Of a stretch of DNA of 64,000 nt, positions 11,873-24,040 are shown piece after piece. Under the pieces are notes generated by a model. That model had not been told where the DNA came from. It made no database searches and worked only from the letters and a program-made list of their open reading frames with translations. Position 1 is the first letter of the stretch. Each line of letters starts with the position of its first letter. The stretch spans positions 7,764,501 to 7,828,500 of the forward strand of contig CP136891.1 in assembly GCA_034359265.1 (NCBI GenBank), in the 5' to 3' direction. The DNA comes from Canna indica. Lineage: Eukaryota; Streptophyta; Magnoliopsida; Zingiberales; Cannaceae. Both the position numbers and the translations under genes were made by a program.

Positions 11873-14409
11873 TGCTAAGCGAGCGCAAAACTCACACACA
11901 CATGCTTCTTTTCCTGCTGCAGTCTAAGCTTAAGCAAAGATATACAGTAGCGGACAAAAGGGATTAGGCTACAATTCTTTATGTAGATTTGAGGAGGTGG
12001 CAAATGAGCGCGCCTACAGAATCCGGGGGCGGAAGCTACAAAGACAGAATAACAACACAAAGGAATCGAGAGGAGATAGAATATTGCCACCGCGCTATTT
12101 CCTCTACTTCAGTTCTTCGGGCTTTGCCGCTGCTTTCAGGAACGCATTCTTGAACATTTTGTCCTATTACTGAATAGAATAGGAAAAGAAACCCTTTTTC
12201 TCTCTCTGCGAGCGTCTCAAATGAAATCTCAAACACACACAGAGGGAGAGGTGGATTGCTTATATGGTTTTACATGGAAAAAAGCAGAAGGATTAAGCTT
12301 AACAAGGCAGCATTTTTTACTTGTGCGATGATGAAATGGAGAGATTATAGGTCATGCTTCTTGTTTATGCAATAAAAAGGTGATAGCTTGGTGCTCCTTT
12401 TGCTGCAAGTGGGAATTGACTTATCAAAGAGATATATGCCCTGACATCACCAAAGAAGAGAACTTTAGGAGGGGATGACACCACTTGCGTGACTTTTTAT
12501 TTGAATAATGCGCTCCCAGGACCTGGATTTGTACACATACACCAATTTCCAATCTCCAGAACTGGAGACCGAGGAAAATGTATCTTTCAGGGCAGAAATT
12601 GCAGATAAATTGCAGTTTTTTTCCTTTTCCTCCTTGCAAGGATGTTTGCATACTTTGAAATGGATGAGCAACCGATGACTTTGATTTGACTATTTATTCT
12701 CCACAAAGGTGGATCAAGGAAAAGCAAGTACAGATTGTACCAAAGGACACCTTGAATTGCATATGATGGAAAGTTGATGCTTACCATGGAAGGAATCAAA
12801 GCTCATGCTTAATCAAGAAAGACAGAGGCTTAAGATTACAAGAAAAATGTATATTTAGAAGGTGCATACATTTAATCAAAGATAAACATCTTAGCAAGGG
12901 ATAAGCATTCTTGTTTTTCCTTTTCTTTCTTTTAGAAAAATTCTCTAGAGCCTCCCTTTCATAGAAAGGTAATTATGAAAGGTTAATTAGATATCTGTCC
13001 TCAAATTTGAATCATTTTCTATAATTGCATTTTTTTAAAAATGCATTGTATTCAAATTTAAAAATAAAGTCTAATTTTGAAGAGTGCATGGAGTAGAAAT
13101 CCATATGTTCCTTTTTAAAAAAAAATGAAAAAACCATAAACACTTCATGGTATTTGTCAATTTGGGTATATAAAAAAATATAATTTTGATAAATACTATA
13201 AAAATGGAGAGCAATAATCCGATAAAGTATTTATGATTTTGTCAATTTGAATATATCTCAAAAGAATTAGTGAATAGAATGGGGACAATTTGGTTGTATC
13301 ACAAAAAAAGTTACGATTTTGGTAAATACTATAAAATATTTATAGTTTTGCCAATAAATCATGAAGTATTTATGATTTTGTCAGAATTCTTTAAATGAAA
13401 TGCATTTGTGATAGGACTAACCATCAATCCTATGAAAAAAGTTTCAGAAATTTTTTAAATTCGGATTAATTTTTTTGGAGATTCTCGAAATTAGAATATT
13501 GTCGTTGAAATTCTCGAAATCAGAAAGTAATTCAGAAACTCCCCAAAATATCCTCTCATCCCAGCTATTGTTAACGCTAGTTGTTAACCCCGCTACCAGC
13601 AATCGTTCCACCTCTGGTTTTGAGAAATTCATTAAAAAAAATTTACAAATTGATTAAAGTTGAATTGATCTTGGGCAAAAATATGTATCTTTTTTTGCTA
13701 TCTCTAATAAGTCTAGGTGGTTGATCAACTTGATAGATTAAAATCACCAACTTAATTAAAATGCTTAAGCTAAAGTTTATCTTATCCGAGTCTTGAAGTC
13801 AACGTCAAGACCCAAGTTGAAATAATGCATAACACGAATAACCACACATCTCAGTCGAAGACATTTAAGATCTAGCCTAGTAACAACCCGCTTGATGGAA
13901 AAATTGCCCATCAACTTCATTGGTATACTTATTAAACTTTATAAACCAGCATAACATCAAATATACTCTCAATGTGAGACTAAATTAAGGTATCATAACA
14001 ATCTTCCCCATTTAAGTTTTAAGGTCAAAACTAAGTCAAGTCAAATACATAACCCACGATCAGACCCAATTGCATGTTATGTGAGGGCTAGCTTAATAAC
14101 GGTTTTACATTTTCTCTAAGTAGTGTACACTCTCTCACCATGCGTTAGAATGGATGGAAATTATAACAATATATTTTGTCCCGCATGCATTAGGGGTACA
14201 TTGAGAGTTACCTTAGTTAATAAGAATTGATGGATGCTAATTATTAACTTCAACTTATGTATTATACTTAGCTTAGTGGTTTCGATTTATAAAGTTAATG
14301 TACGATTGAGCAGCTAGTAATTGATCATCATAAATAAAAGGCATGTGTGCAACACTATTTATATAAGAATATTAACTGCTACAAACTATCCCAGATCATA
14401 AATTGAGGC

Positions 14410-15012
14410 ATCACTTGGTTGATATAATTATTTTGCAAAAAATTATACTTCACGTGAAGTAATTAAAAGAGTCATTATTTGATTGACACACTTTCTGCAA
14501 AATGCAAGAAGTACAATTTTCTCGGAACCTAGATAAGTTACAATTTTTGCATTGTACTTGAAAAAAAGAAGATAATTTTATCTTCGTATATGCATTTAAT
14601 GTTGAATTTATAATTTATATTGTCAATATTACGAGATTAAATAATTCATAAATTTTTATTCTACACAATTTAATTTAATTTATTTTTGAGTAAAATATGT
14701 AATTGTTTCATATTTACTACAAATTATTAATTAATTTTTCTATAACAAATAAAATTTAACTTTTCATATGTACTAATTTATAAAGTGAATAGTATATTTG
14801 TCATTTGATGTATACTTCATAGAAAGTACCAATGTCAATCAAACATGTTGATTAATGATATTTATTCATAAAAAATTACACTTCATATAAATTAACTTCT
14901 TGTCAATCAAATATTTTTTTAGTACTTCCTACGAAATATATGTAAAAAATTTATTCATGAGAATTATAATTTTTCATAGAAAATCACTTCCTATATCAAT
15001 CCAACGTGACCC
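14410..15012. mobile_element. Likely MITE with GTTGATATA-type inverted ends
   Basis: The left end ATCACTTGGTTGATATA is mirrored by the right end TATATCAATCCAACGTGAC in inverse orientation with a few mismatches. Internal words such as ATTATACTTCA and TCAATCAAA also recur in both orientations. The element is AT-rich and has no reading frame. No clear target duplication was found. Confidence 0.45.
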
Positions 15013-15120
15013 AAGATTTAAAAGTATATTTTTTTTCAAAATTAATCTCATAAGGATGATTTGGTAAAAATAATTTGCGAAAGTAATGCATGGTCCATAG
15101 AACACCTAAGTAGACATCTT

Positions 15121-15513
15121 TAATTTGTGTAAGCTATTGCTTTTAACATTAAACAACTTCAGAATATTAAATTCCTTTTTTAGTAGAGACAAATATTATC
15201 ATTTTCTTGACAACTTAATTCATTAAAATACAAAACAAATTAAGGTATACTCTCATATATATATATATATACATCTTTCGGTTTCCAAAAATTGAATTCC
15301 TTCGGAATGAAATATAAATTATCTTTTTCTTAATTATTCACTTGACTCTCCAAAAAATTTGTGTAAAGTAGCTTTTAATTATAACACTAAACAACTTTTA
15401 AATTTAAATTCATTTAAGATAAAATAGAAATTATCATTTCCTTATACTCAATTCACCAGACTGAATAAAATACAAAACAAATGAAGGTATAATGCAAATA
15501 TACATCTTGATTT
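15121..15513. repeat. Diverged direct duplication (~160 bp units)
   Basis: Copy 1 (15121-15281) and copy 2 (15357-15513) share the same order of words: AATTTGTGTAA, ACTAAACAACTT or ATTAAACAACTT, AATACAAAACAAAT, GGTATA and TATACATCTT. An AT microsatellite (about 15256-15271) lies in copy 1. The function is unknown. Confidence 0.6.
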
Positions 15514-15930
15514 TAGCCTTAAATTCTAAACATTATTTTTCCACAAAAGTCTCACTTTGCTACTTTTTAAAAGCTAGCTAGCTAGCCAAGTTGACAAGAG
15601 TGAGATGCATTTCCAAGTAACCTAACCTATATGCATGCCTAATCAATTAGATGGATTTGGTTTGAACGAGTTGAAATCAATAATATTTTAAGCAATCTTT
15701 AGCCATAATTATTAGCAGTATCCCACAGAATCTTTTTCAGCGTTTAATTAATCAATATATGTATATATAATGTAATTAACAAATATATATAGTTGTCGAA
15801 GACTTGTTCTAAAGCTAAGGAGAGGTTATGTGAGAATGATTGGACAAGGACCTCAATGATAATATAATATACTACCTGCTTCTCCAATAAGTAAATCTTG
15901 GATTCCTATCAAGTTGTATTATTTCTATAT

Positions 15931-16159
15931 GGGTTAATTAATGAATCTAGTTCAAATTATATGGGGTTTAATAAATTTAGTCTATCTTTTAATTTGTCAT
16001 AATTCTAGCTCAAATTATAGAATTTACAACAATTATAATCCGCCGTGAGATACCTGTTACAATAATCGTTAGTTGCTGACGTGATCGCATAGTCAACTTT
16101 TAAGAAAATAATTTTTTATTCATTTTTTCTTTAGTTTTGCCACCTCAACCTATACTGTT
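15931..16159 (+). repeat. Left terminal inverted repeat of the Pack-MULE
   Basis: Pairs in inverse orientation with 17292-17521. Shared inner words include CTTTTAATTTGTCA, CGCCGTGAGATA and CAACTTTTAAGAAAATAATT. Confidence 0.88.
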
Positions 16160-17221
16160 AAATAATAATAATAACAAAACATCATAACCGGCTTCTTCTT
16201 CTTTGCCAGCGGCATCACCATCGCCGCTGCCTCGAGCACCATCGGGTGCTGGTACAGCGTCGCCTCCACCTCGATGCTACTGATGTTCTCGCCGCCAAAG
16301 ATGATGATGTCTGTCGCCTCGGTGAGGTCGTAGGCGTGGGTGACGCGGAACCCCAGCTGCTCCATCTTCTCAAGGAGTGGTGCAAGCGGCGGCGCGCCGC
16401 CGGTTAGGACACTCACCAGGGAGGCCAAAGGCTGGCAGTCGGCGGGCCCGAACTCAAGGAGGAGGATCAAGACGATCTAGGCGCAACACATGTTGATGGC
16501 GTTGAGCACGGCGCCATGTTAGAAATGAGATGTTGAGCACATGTTGCTTATAGAAATGAGATGGTAGTGTCGTTATGTTTTTGTTAGAAATGGCTTGTAG
16601 TGATGAAGTCCTTTTGCAATCCCTTCAACGGAAGCACAAATCGTAACCACTGCGATGTGCATTTCCTAGTGGGGGACTTCGTCATCGCCAGCACCAGCGG
16701 CGGAGAACCACACGCTGTATCGCTCCACCGTCGGAGCATCGCCCCGAAATTGAACTGCTCCATCAACACGATTGTATCTCCCAGCGCCGCCGAGCGGATT
16801 GCTTTGAAGAACCCGAACACGTGGAAGAGCGGGATCGTGAAGAGTGACACTGGCGGCCCCTCATCCACCTCCTCTGCAGCCTCAGCTGACGCCTCCTGCA
16901 ACGAGGTGTGGTACATGGCGATGAGCGACACAAAGTTTTGGTGGGTTAGTGCAACACCCTTCACCCGCCCCGTCGTGTCCGATTGTTGGACCTCCACCGG
17001 AGGTAGCGTCTCCTCGGCAGATGCAAACAAGCTAGGATCGGAAATGGGGTAAACCGGGGAGGATGGTGGGGAGGTTGGGCAGGAGCTTGCTCGCAGTAGC
17101 AGCAGTGGCAAAGGCGATGGAAGGGTTGTGCCAGTAGACGACGGAGGTGCGGTCGCCGTACACGGCCGCGGCCCTCTGCAAGAAGGTGATGGGGCTCAGC
17201 GGCGCATAGTTTGTAGGGCAT
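16150..17221 (-). pseudogene. Chimeric acyl-activating-enzyme (AMP-binding) pseudogene inside the Pack-MULE
   Basis: Three coding-like segments follow each other on the minus strand. First (about 17130-17221) is an N-terminal piece like plant AAE1-type acyl-CoA synthetases, with NYAPLSPITFLQRAAAVYGD and RTSVVYW. Second (16620-17125) is a 4CL-like piece with HNPSIAFATAATASKLL, DTTGRVKGVALTHQNF (a damaged form of the AMP-binding loop SSGTTGRVKGV) and TIPLFHVFGFF. Third (16150-16470) is again AAE1-like, with LTGGAPPLAPLLEKMEQLGF, THAYDLTEATD (normally YGLTEATG) and FGGENISSIEVEATLYQHP. The long stretch normally lying between the LTEATG and GGENISS motifs is missing. Frame changes separate the parts, the nucleotide-binding motif is damaged and the C-terminal catalytic lysine region is absent, so no active enzyme is expected. 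Confidence 0.82.
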
Positions 17222-17291
17222 TTAAGCAGGCGGTCTATTAGAGAGAGGGGACGAAGGATTCGATGTTTTGATGTTTTATTTTATTTTTTAG

Positions 17292-17521
17292 AACAGTGTA
17301 GGCTGAGGTGGAAAAACTAAAGAATAAAATGAATAAAGAATTATTTTCTTAAAAGTTGACGGGGCGACCACGTCAGAAACTAACGATTAATGTAACATAT
17401 ATCTCACGGCGGGTTATAATTGTTATAAATTTTATAATTTGGGCTAGAATTGTGACAAATTAAAAGATGTGCTAGATTTATTTAAATTTTTATAGTTTGA
17501 ACTTGATTCATTAATTAACTC
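17292..17521 (-). repeat. Right terminal inverted repeat of the Pack-MULE
   Basis: Reverse-complement partner of 15931-16159. The terminal 16 bases differ at one position from the left end. Confidence 0.88.
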
Positions 17522-17530
17522 TTTCTATAA

Positions 17531-18785
17531 AAGCATATGAATATGACTTAAAAGGGCCACTAAATTTTTAATTGATGTTGACAATGACTGACCGAAAAAA
17601 ACCTAATTATAATCTTTGTTTATAATTCTTTTTCTTCAAATTTAATGATTCAACTTGTCATGATCTCCATTATCATAAAACAATTCATATCAAATTTCAA
17701 CTCTAGAAGTCTCTATGATTTACTTGATAAATTTTATTGAACGATCGATGTGGATTTATATTATATATAATAAAGTCTTAATTATATAAAAGAGAGAAAG
17801 AAATCAAACTAGCAAATTTATTTTTTTTTTAAAAAGAAAACACTCGTCAGCAAAGTCAGATCACATCCGATATATGAGGGATGATCGAGGGCAAAGAGTA
17901 CCGTGCATCTTGCGCCAGAATCCTATATGTCATGTCATCATATTCCTTGTGACATCAAACTAGCAATTTGATTAATGATATTGCCCGCATAAAATCAAGA
18001 GAAAATTAATTAGACATGCATATGGCCCTGCGCGTTTGTATATGGAGAACAATTAGCAAATTTATGGAGCAAAATTTTAATTTTTTTTTAACACTGTCAA
18101 GTCATGTGTAAGTTAATGTATTGATAATTATAAATAAAATTAATTTATTAATTCATAAGTTGTATGTATGTGTGCCTTCCTGTGTAAGTAGAAGATGAGT
18201 AGGTTAATTTGTATATGTACTAATTCAACTTGAGTCTTGACGATAATATCAAGACTTAAGTGAAAACGATTAACTCAACTTAAGCATAAGCATTAGGCTA
18301 ACGATTTGACCTTAAGAAATTAATGGGTTAGTTATTGTCATAATAATATTAGAGCAAGATCTAATTCTAAACATGATTAAAAAGTCTGCGTGAGAAAAGA
18401 CTATCCGAAGATTATAATGGACCTAGACCACAGCATTATAGCAAAGAAACTTCTCTAGAGCCCTTTTAATTTAAGCAGCAAAATAAAAGAAGTAACTAAA
18501 CTAATTTCCTTTGCTAGGAGAATGAGTAGCTCTCGTTTTATATAAGGTAAAACTTTTGCTCGATCAGCACCAAACATATAAAAATGAAACAGTCTTAAAA
18601 AAAATATTATCAAAGTAGATTATTATTATTTAAAAACTACAAAAAGGTACGAAGGATAGGTTTGAAGATAAGAAATAAATATTGGTAAAAATTATTGAGT
18701 TTTTTTAAAAGATAACGTAGTACTCCGTTTAGTCCAATATTAAAAGTATATTAAATATTATGTTAATTAATAAAATTTGACGAGT
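17531..18785. other. AT-rich intergenic region
   Basis: Lies between the Pack-MULE and the solo LTR. I see no coding similarity, RNA gene or clear repeat border. Confidence 0.5.
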
Positions 18786-18790
18786 GTAAT

Positions 18791-21220
18791 TGCTACATCC
18801 CGCATAGGCTTATCCCTCTATAAGGGATCTCACCTAAGAATGGTGCATCTAGCAACAGAACAACAACATCATAAGTGGACTGAATTTAAATTATAATCAG
18901 ATTCCAATCAGATGTCCAACAAGATAACAATTGATAAAAGTTCAACAGTCAATTTATGAACAATGAATTCCAAAGTCTAGCTAAAGAGTCTAAACAGTCC
19001 AAAAGTGAATAGAGTGAACAGTTCAACTAGCAAAATAGAAAATTAAATACTGTGCGGAAGACGTCTCCTCCTCCAAAACTCTAGCTACCAAAAAAAATAA
19101 TACCGTCATACCTGAGGATCTGAGGCAAAAATAACAAACATCAGCAGAAGACTGGGTATGATTGCAATAAGATACTATGATGTCATGTATATGAAATATA
19201 TGATTCAACAGTTTATTTGATGCTCCTACACCAACAACTATGTCAACTATTCTCTACATGAATATGTGGTCATAGACCCAATCAAGAACGTAGTGGACAT
19301 TGGATTTCCCCCGTACTCTCGCACCCTGAGAGTGGCACCTCAAGCCCGTTCCAGCTAGAGATGCGACTATCCAAAAATGGTAGTCTGCCAACGTCTAACA
19401 CATCGACGCCGCACATGCACCCCGTGTAGTAAATAGGTGATCACCGGTGTCACTTGCCATACACCTTGGACAATATATCAATAGTGTCCAGGGCTATCGC
19501 CCAATAGTAGGTCAACTATGCATCATGTCAACAACTCCTCTACTACAACTCAACTAATATAATGCTAGTAGTCATGTCATCATGTATGCATTAAATATAT
19601 AAACAACAGTAGAAGGCATGCAACGTCTATACTAGCATTCTCAATTAATATGTATATAAAAATATCATGCTGGCAACATGTATCAACAAAATATGCATAA
19701 AGAGCTCCAACGGCAGTGGATATTAATTTTCAACGGAAAAGAACAATAAGATATATTTCGACATAGGGTAACAACCGATCTAGGATGAGATTCACTTTGA
19801 TAACAACTACAACAACTTAACAACTCGGGTAGAAACCACAAAAATGAATAAAATAATATTTTCCAACGCGGCACGCAAAATGAGGCAATAAACACATACT
19901 ATTTTCAAGATCTGAAAGTCGAATGGCGAAACTGACCCCACCAATGAATTCGGGGCGTCCAGTAAGTACAAATTCATATATAATATGACTAATTTAACCA
20001 ACTATAAAGCCTCCAAATAATTATTTAAAATAATAAAAAATAACTTATATAACTGCCCAAAGAATCACTGTTACGAACTCATATAATAGTGTTGTAACTT
20101 ATGTGTCACTGCTACAACTGCAGTGCTACGCTCAACTTATATATCAACCCATATACCACAGTTATATTCCTAAAACAAAAATCAACTGATACAATATCAT
20201 AACGCTGATATATAGAATATAACACTGATATAAGAATATATCACTGATATAAACTCTTAATTATAACTTAACCTATTCATCTACCCCAACTCACCCGTGC
20301 CGCCTCCACTCCCCTACCGTTGCCTCTACCCGATACCGCCGACACCATCCCGGTCCTCCGACCGATCGGGTCACCGATCGAGGAAGACGCGCCAACGATG
20401 ACCCGTCGTCGCCACCGTGAAGTGGCGACAACCATCTTGCCATGCGCGACATTTTTATCAACCACCGCCGCTCCTACCAGCCGCAACCCTCAACTAGCCT
20501 GATCACCCTGACCGATCGAGTCACCGGAGAAGCCCGATGCCGACGCTGACGCCAGCGCCATCGGCATCGCCGCCGCCCTATGAACAGGCGATGACGAGAG
20601 CAAGGCAGCAGTCCAGATCGGGGCAATCGCGCTCCCTGCGCGACGCTGCGCCCTCGCGTGATGTCGTCGAGGTGACGTCGCGCCTGGCAGCGTCGCACGT
20701 GGCAACTTTATGCTCGACAGCAAGGTTGTTTCCGATAGCGACCTCGCGCACGGCGACAAGCCCCGACGCCTCGACAGAACGATAAGAAGAAGAGAGAACG
20801 ACGAGATCCGACGACAAAATTTTAGACCCAAAATTACAATGGCATGAACACGCTAAATCTCGGGAAACCACGACAAAGAAACCTCCGATCTACAAATCGG
20901 CAGAAAGAACTTCGCAAATCTCATCCTACATCAAGATTATCCTACACGAACAGATAAAAGAGTAGGACAAGAATCCTACACGAAACGGAAAGGAGTAGGA
21001 TATGGATCCTACCTGAAAACTCCTCCGAACTCCGATTCACCGGAGTCTTCTACTGTCGACGCCTCACGATCCTCCGCCGGTTGCCGCTGCTACAGGGTTC
21101 GAGAGAGAGAAAAGAATTAGATAAGGGATTAGGGCTAATTAAATAGAATTAGCACTTTTGCAAAAAGGCTCCTTCCAGGAAAATATTTACAATGAGGTCC
21201 TCCATTTTCATGTTATAACA
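18791..21220. mobile_element. Solo LTR of a retrotransposon (2.43 kb), probably Ty3/gypsy
   Basis: The segment starts TGCTACATCC and ends TGTTATAACA (TG...CA). It is flanked by the perfect 5-bp duplication GTAAT (18786-18790 and 21221-21225). No primer-binding site, gag, pol or second LTR is present, so it reads as a single LTR left after recombination between the two LTRs of a full element. The interior changes from AT-rich to GC-rich at about 20280-20790, giving short open frames on both strands that resemble no protein I know. Long LTRs of this size occur in several gypsy lineages. Orientation and family cannot be fixed by eye. Confidence 0.78.
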
Positions 21221-21534
21221 GTAATATTATCATTAATTTTCCACTTAATCATTTTAATTGAGCTAATGACTCGCTCGCTATAAAATTGATGGACCAATTG
21301 TAGTACTTCGTCCTAGATAAAGTCCAACGTTGGTATAAGTAATTATTAAATTTTGTAGAAATATATTACTTTTATATTTATATATATATATATAATAGTG
21401 TACTTTTTACCAAAATAAAGTATAATATTTCTAGAGATGAGAATACGAATTACAAGATTATTGAAAGAAGGATTTGACTAACCTCTTTCCAAAGCTACCT
21501 ATATTAACTCTCACATGCCTTTTTCTTGTTTCTT

Positions 21535-22065
21535 TTTTAAGCCCTCAAAATTTTATTACTAAGTGTTAGGATCACGATGATCCTAAAAAGGAATACAAAA
21601 AAGGTCTTGAAGTGGAGGAACAATCCAAAAAATCAATTCCTGATTCACTCGCACCCTCGTTGCTACCTAATGGATAGCTTTGTCGGCTTGCCTATACACA
21701 AAACATATACTGAAATTCACATTATTACATAATATAGCATTCATATATCTTCAATTAAACATCTAATACTCCAAGGAGGGAGACAACCCTGCTGAAAAAT
21801 ATCGACCAGTTGCTTGCAATCCGACTCAAAAATAGTAACAGAAACATGATTGGAATCAACCCAAATTAGAGCGTGTTTGAGAGCCAAGACTTCAGTTTTA
21901 AGGGCTGAATCACTTACAACATGATGACCCTAAAAATTGAGACAAAAATCAGAAGAATCTCTAATAACAAAACCAATTGCAACAGAGGAATTATGAAAAG
22001 CACCGTCACAATTAATTTTAAGAAAGAAAAAAGTGGAGGAATCCATTTTTTATCCAAAGATATGC
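21535..22065 (-). pseudogene. LINE-type RNase H domain remnant
   Basis: The minus strand reads NCDGAFHNSSVAIGFVIRD, then DSALKTEVLALKHALIW, VTIFESDCKQLVDIF and a tail like CRQADKAIH-VATRV. The order D-G, then E-x(2)-AL, then ESD and a final H-x-A matches the RNase H domain at the end of plant L1-type LINE polyproteins (RVT_3 family). Several stop codons and shifts interrupt it, so it is dead. The upstream reverse transcriptase is not visible. Confidence 0.62.
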
Positions 22066-22854
22066 TGTTGTTATTAGAATTGCCGTCGGATTTGGATAAT
22101 TAATGAGAAGCAATTGTTAGCTATAAAAGCATTAATATGGTTCACAAGCCCAAAAATAAGAAGTTGTCTACCCGAATATAACCTATCATTTTTAGCATGT
22201 CAGTGAACCAAAGGGTAATGAATTTGGCTTAATACTTTTTTAAATACACTTGGATTCTTGTATGAGCTGAATATTGTTTGGATTGAGCATGCCTATGTTT
22301 TAGTTAACTTTTGAGTAAAAAGTTATTGAGATGAGCTCATCACCCTTTTAACAAATCCACCATTAATTAGGTTTGAAGAAAGCACTAAAACCGAGCAAGT
22401 AATTATATAAGTTAAAATTAATTAATGTTAGTGCTTTGTTTGTGTATACCATGTGTAGGTGAACATGTGTTTTGACTTGGTACGTATAGGAAGAACTTTT
22501 ACTACATTAATCTAAACTAGGTTCTAGATAACCTTAATTAATATATAATTTTGACTAAGTTCTGGAACTAATCAGTGATCTTCAATTAATTTTATCTAAT
22601 TGTCACGGATCATATGATATTGTAGTTTTTCAAGTCCTCTCAAGTAGCATTGATATACGGTAGGTGAGCATTTAAGTACAATGTTATACAATTAATATTC
22701 AATAGATCTTGTATGAAGAGGGTTCTAACATCTACATTTAATATTGAGAAGAGAGTATGTTTTAAATGCATGACTAGAGTGTCTGTGTACGAAAGATTGA
22801 TTTTAGATTGCGTTGGATACCGTAATAAATTCGTTATATATCGACACCAAAATT

Positions 22855-23235
22855 TTGACACTGATTATAAGCGTTGAAATGTAAAATTATTAAAAATATT
22901 TAATACAATAAATTTCGACATCTACTGAATACGTCGAATTTTTTTCGACGCCTGACAACAGGCGTCGAAACATTTCGACGCTTGACAATAGCTGACAATA
23001 GGCGTCGAAATGTTTCGACGCCTAACAACAGCTTACAGGCGTCAAAATATTAGTTTCGACGTCCGAGAAGGCGTCGAAATGTTCGACATATCGATGCTTG
23101 CATATAGGCGTCAGCAGGCGTCGATACGTTTAACATTTCGACGTCTGCTCAGCGGTCAATTTTTTTAAAAAATATTTTTTAACATACCGACGCTTGTCAG
23201 AGGCGTCAGTATATTTATTTTTTTAAAAAAATAAT
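22855..23235. repeat. Array of GACGCC/GGCGTC palindromes, CACTA-like subterminal repeats
   Basis: The words TTTCGACGCC and GGCGTCGAAA alternate head to head. A near-perfect hairpin lies at 22943-22970, with further copies at about 22974-23010, 23016-23045, 23052-23080, 23107-23145 and 23187-23210. Dense short inverted units of this kind are typical of subterminal regions of plant CACTA (En/Spm) transposons. No CACTA terminus and no transposase were seen. Confidence 0.55.
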
Positions 23236-23726
23236 TAATCATCCGCGTGCGGCGGATATCGAGCGGGATTTGCGCCGTTATATTTATTACTTACAAATAT
23301 TATAATGGTAATCTATATTACTATAAGATAAATTATCATTTTTAATCTACCGGTAATATATAATGTTTGACCTATTGTCAACATAATTGAAAATTTAATT
23401 TTGTATTTTTTTTAATTTTACAAAAAAATATAAAACACCCTTGTCAAAGTCTTTTTTTATCCTTTTTTTTTTTCTCTTCAAACCTTAACCACCACTCGGC
23501 TTGTGTCCACCGCTCGTGTCGTCAGCCTCTCTCTGCCGGGATTAAAATTCGTCAATCATGATTTATCCTTTGTAAATATCATTATCATGCATGAATTATG
23601 TAATTCCCAATATCATACACCAACATATCATTATCGTACACCAACAAAGACCAAGGCAAAAAGTGGCATGGTAATTCCCAATATATCACCATTGAACTTT
23701 CAGACTCTGTCAGGAATTGTCATGTA

Positions 23727-24040
23727 CTTCCTCCGTTCCACTCTAAAGTGATTTTTTAAGATTTTTTTAAAATTTTATATTAAGTAATATTTTAGATTTT
23801 CAATGTAATATTAATTTTTTTTTTATCAATTTTAACCTCTAATAAAAATTTCTCTCATCAATTATGTACAATATAAAAAATATTGAAGATCAATCAATAA
23901 AATCTTCATTGAGAATATTAAGAGTCACACACCAGATAATTTAGTAAAAAAAAATTATTAAAAATTAAATTATTAAATAGTTTTCTTAATCTATGTGTTA
24001 AAATCTAAGAGATCACTTATTATGAAAAAAAAAATAATAT
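23727..24040. mobile_element. Stowaway-like MITE
   Basis: The left end CTTCCTCCGTTCCACTCTAA is the usual Stowaway start (CTCCCTCCGTYCC) next to a TA. Near the right end, GAGATCACTTATTATGAAA resembles the inverse of the left subterminal AAGTGATTTTTT stretch. The right terminus itself is degraded. Confidence 0.5.

Larger units (their letters stand above)
11873..15930. other. Intergenic region upstream of the KUP6-like gene
   Basis: The first ~400 bp should be promoter and leader of the minus-strand transporter. The rest is AT-rich. It includes a likely small inverted-repeat element (14410-15012) and a diverged direct duplication (15121-15513). No gene was recognised. Confidence 0.5.
15931..17521. 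mobile_element. Pack-MULE (non-autonomous Mutator-like element) with captured gene fragments
   Basis: Long terminal inverted repeats lie at 15931-16159 and 17292-17521 (~230 bp, about 85% alike by eye). The ends read GGGTTAATTAATGAAT on the left and GAGTTAATTAATGAAT inverted on the right. The flanks are TTTCTATAT (15922-15930) and TTTCTATAA (17522-17530), a 9-bp target duplication with one mismatch, the size typical of MULEs. No transposase frame is present. The interior is GC-rich, in contrast to the AT-rich ends, and holds an acyl-activating-enzyme pseudogene on the minus strand. This is the classic layout of a Pack-MULE. Confidence 0.9.

Noticed and set aside
20277..20871. Cluster of open frames of 60-113 codons on both strands in GC-rich DNA
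   Set aside because: They lie inside the solo LTR, overlap each other on both strands, have biased composition (R, A, S, P) and match no family I know.
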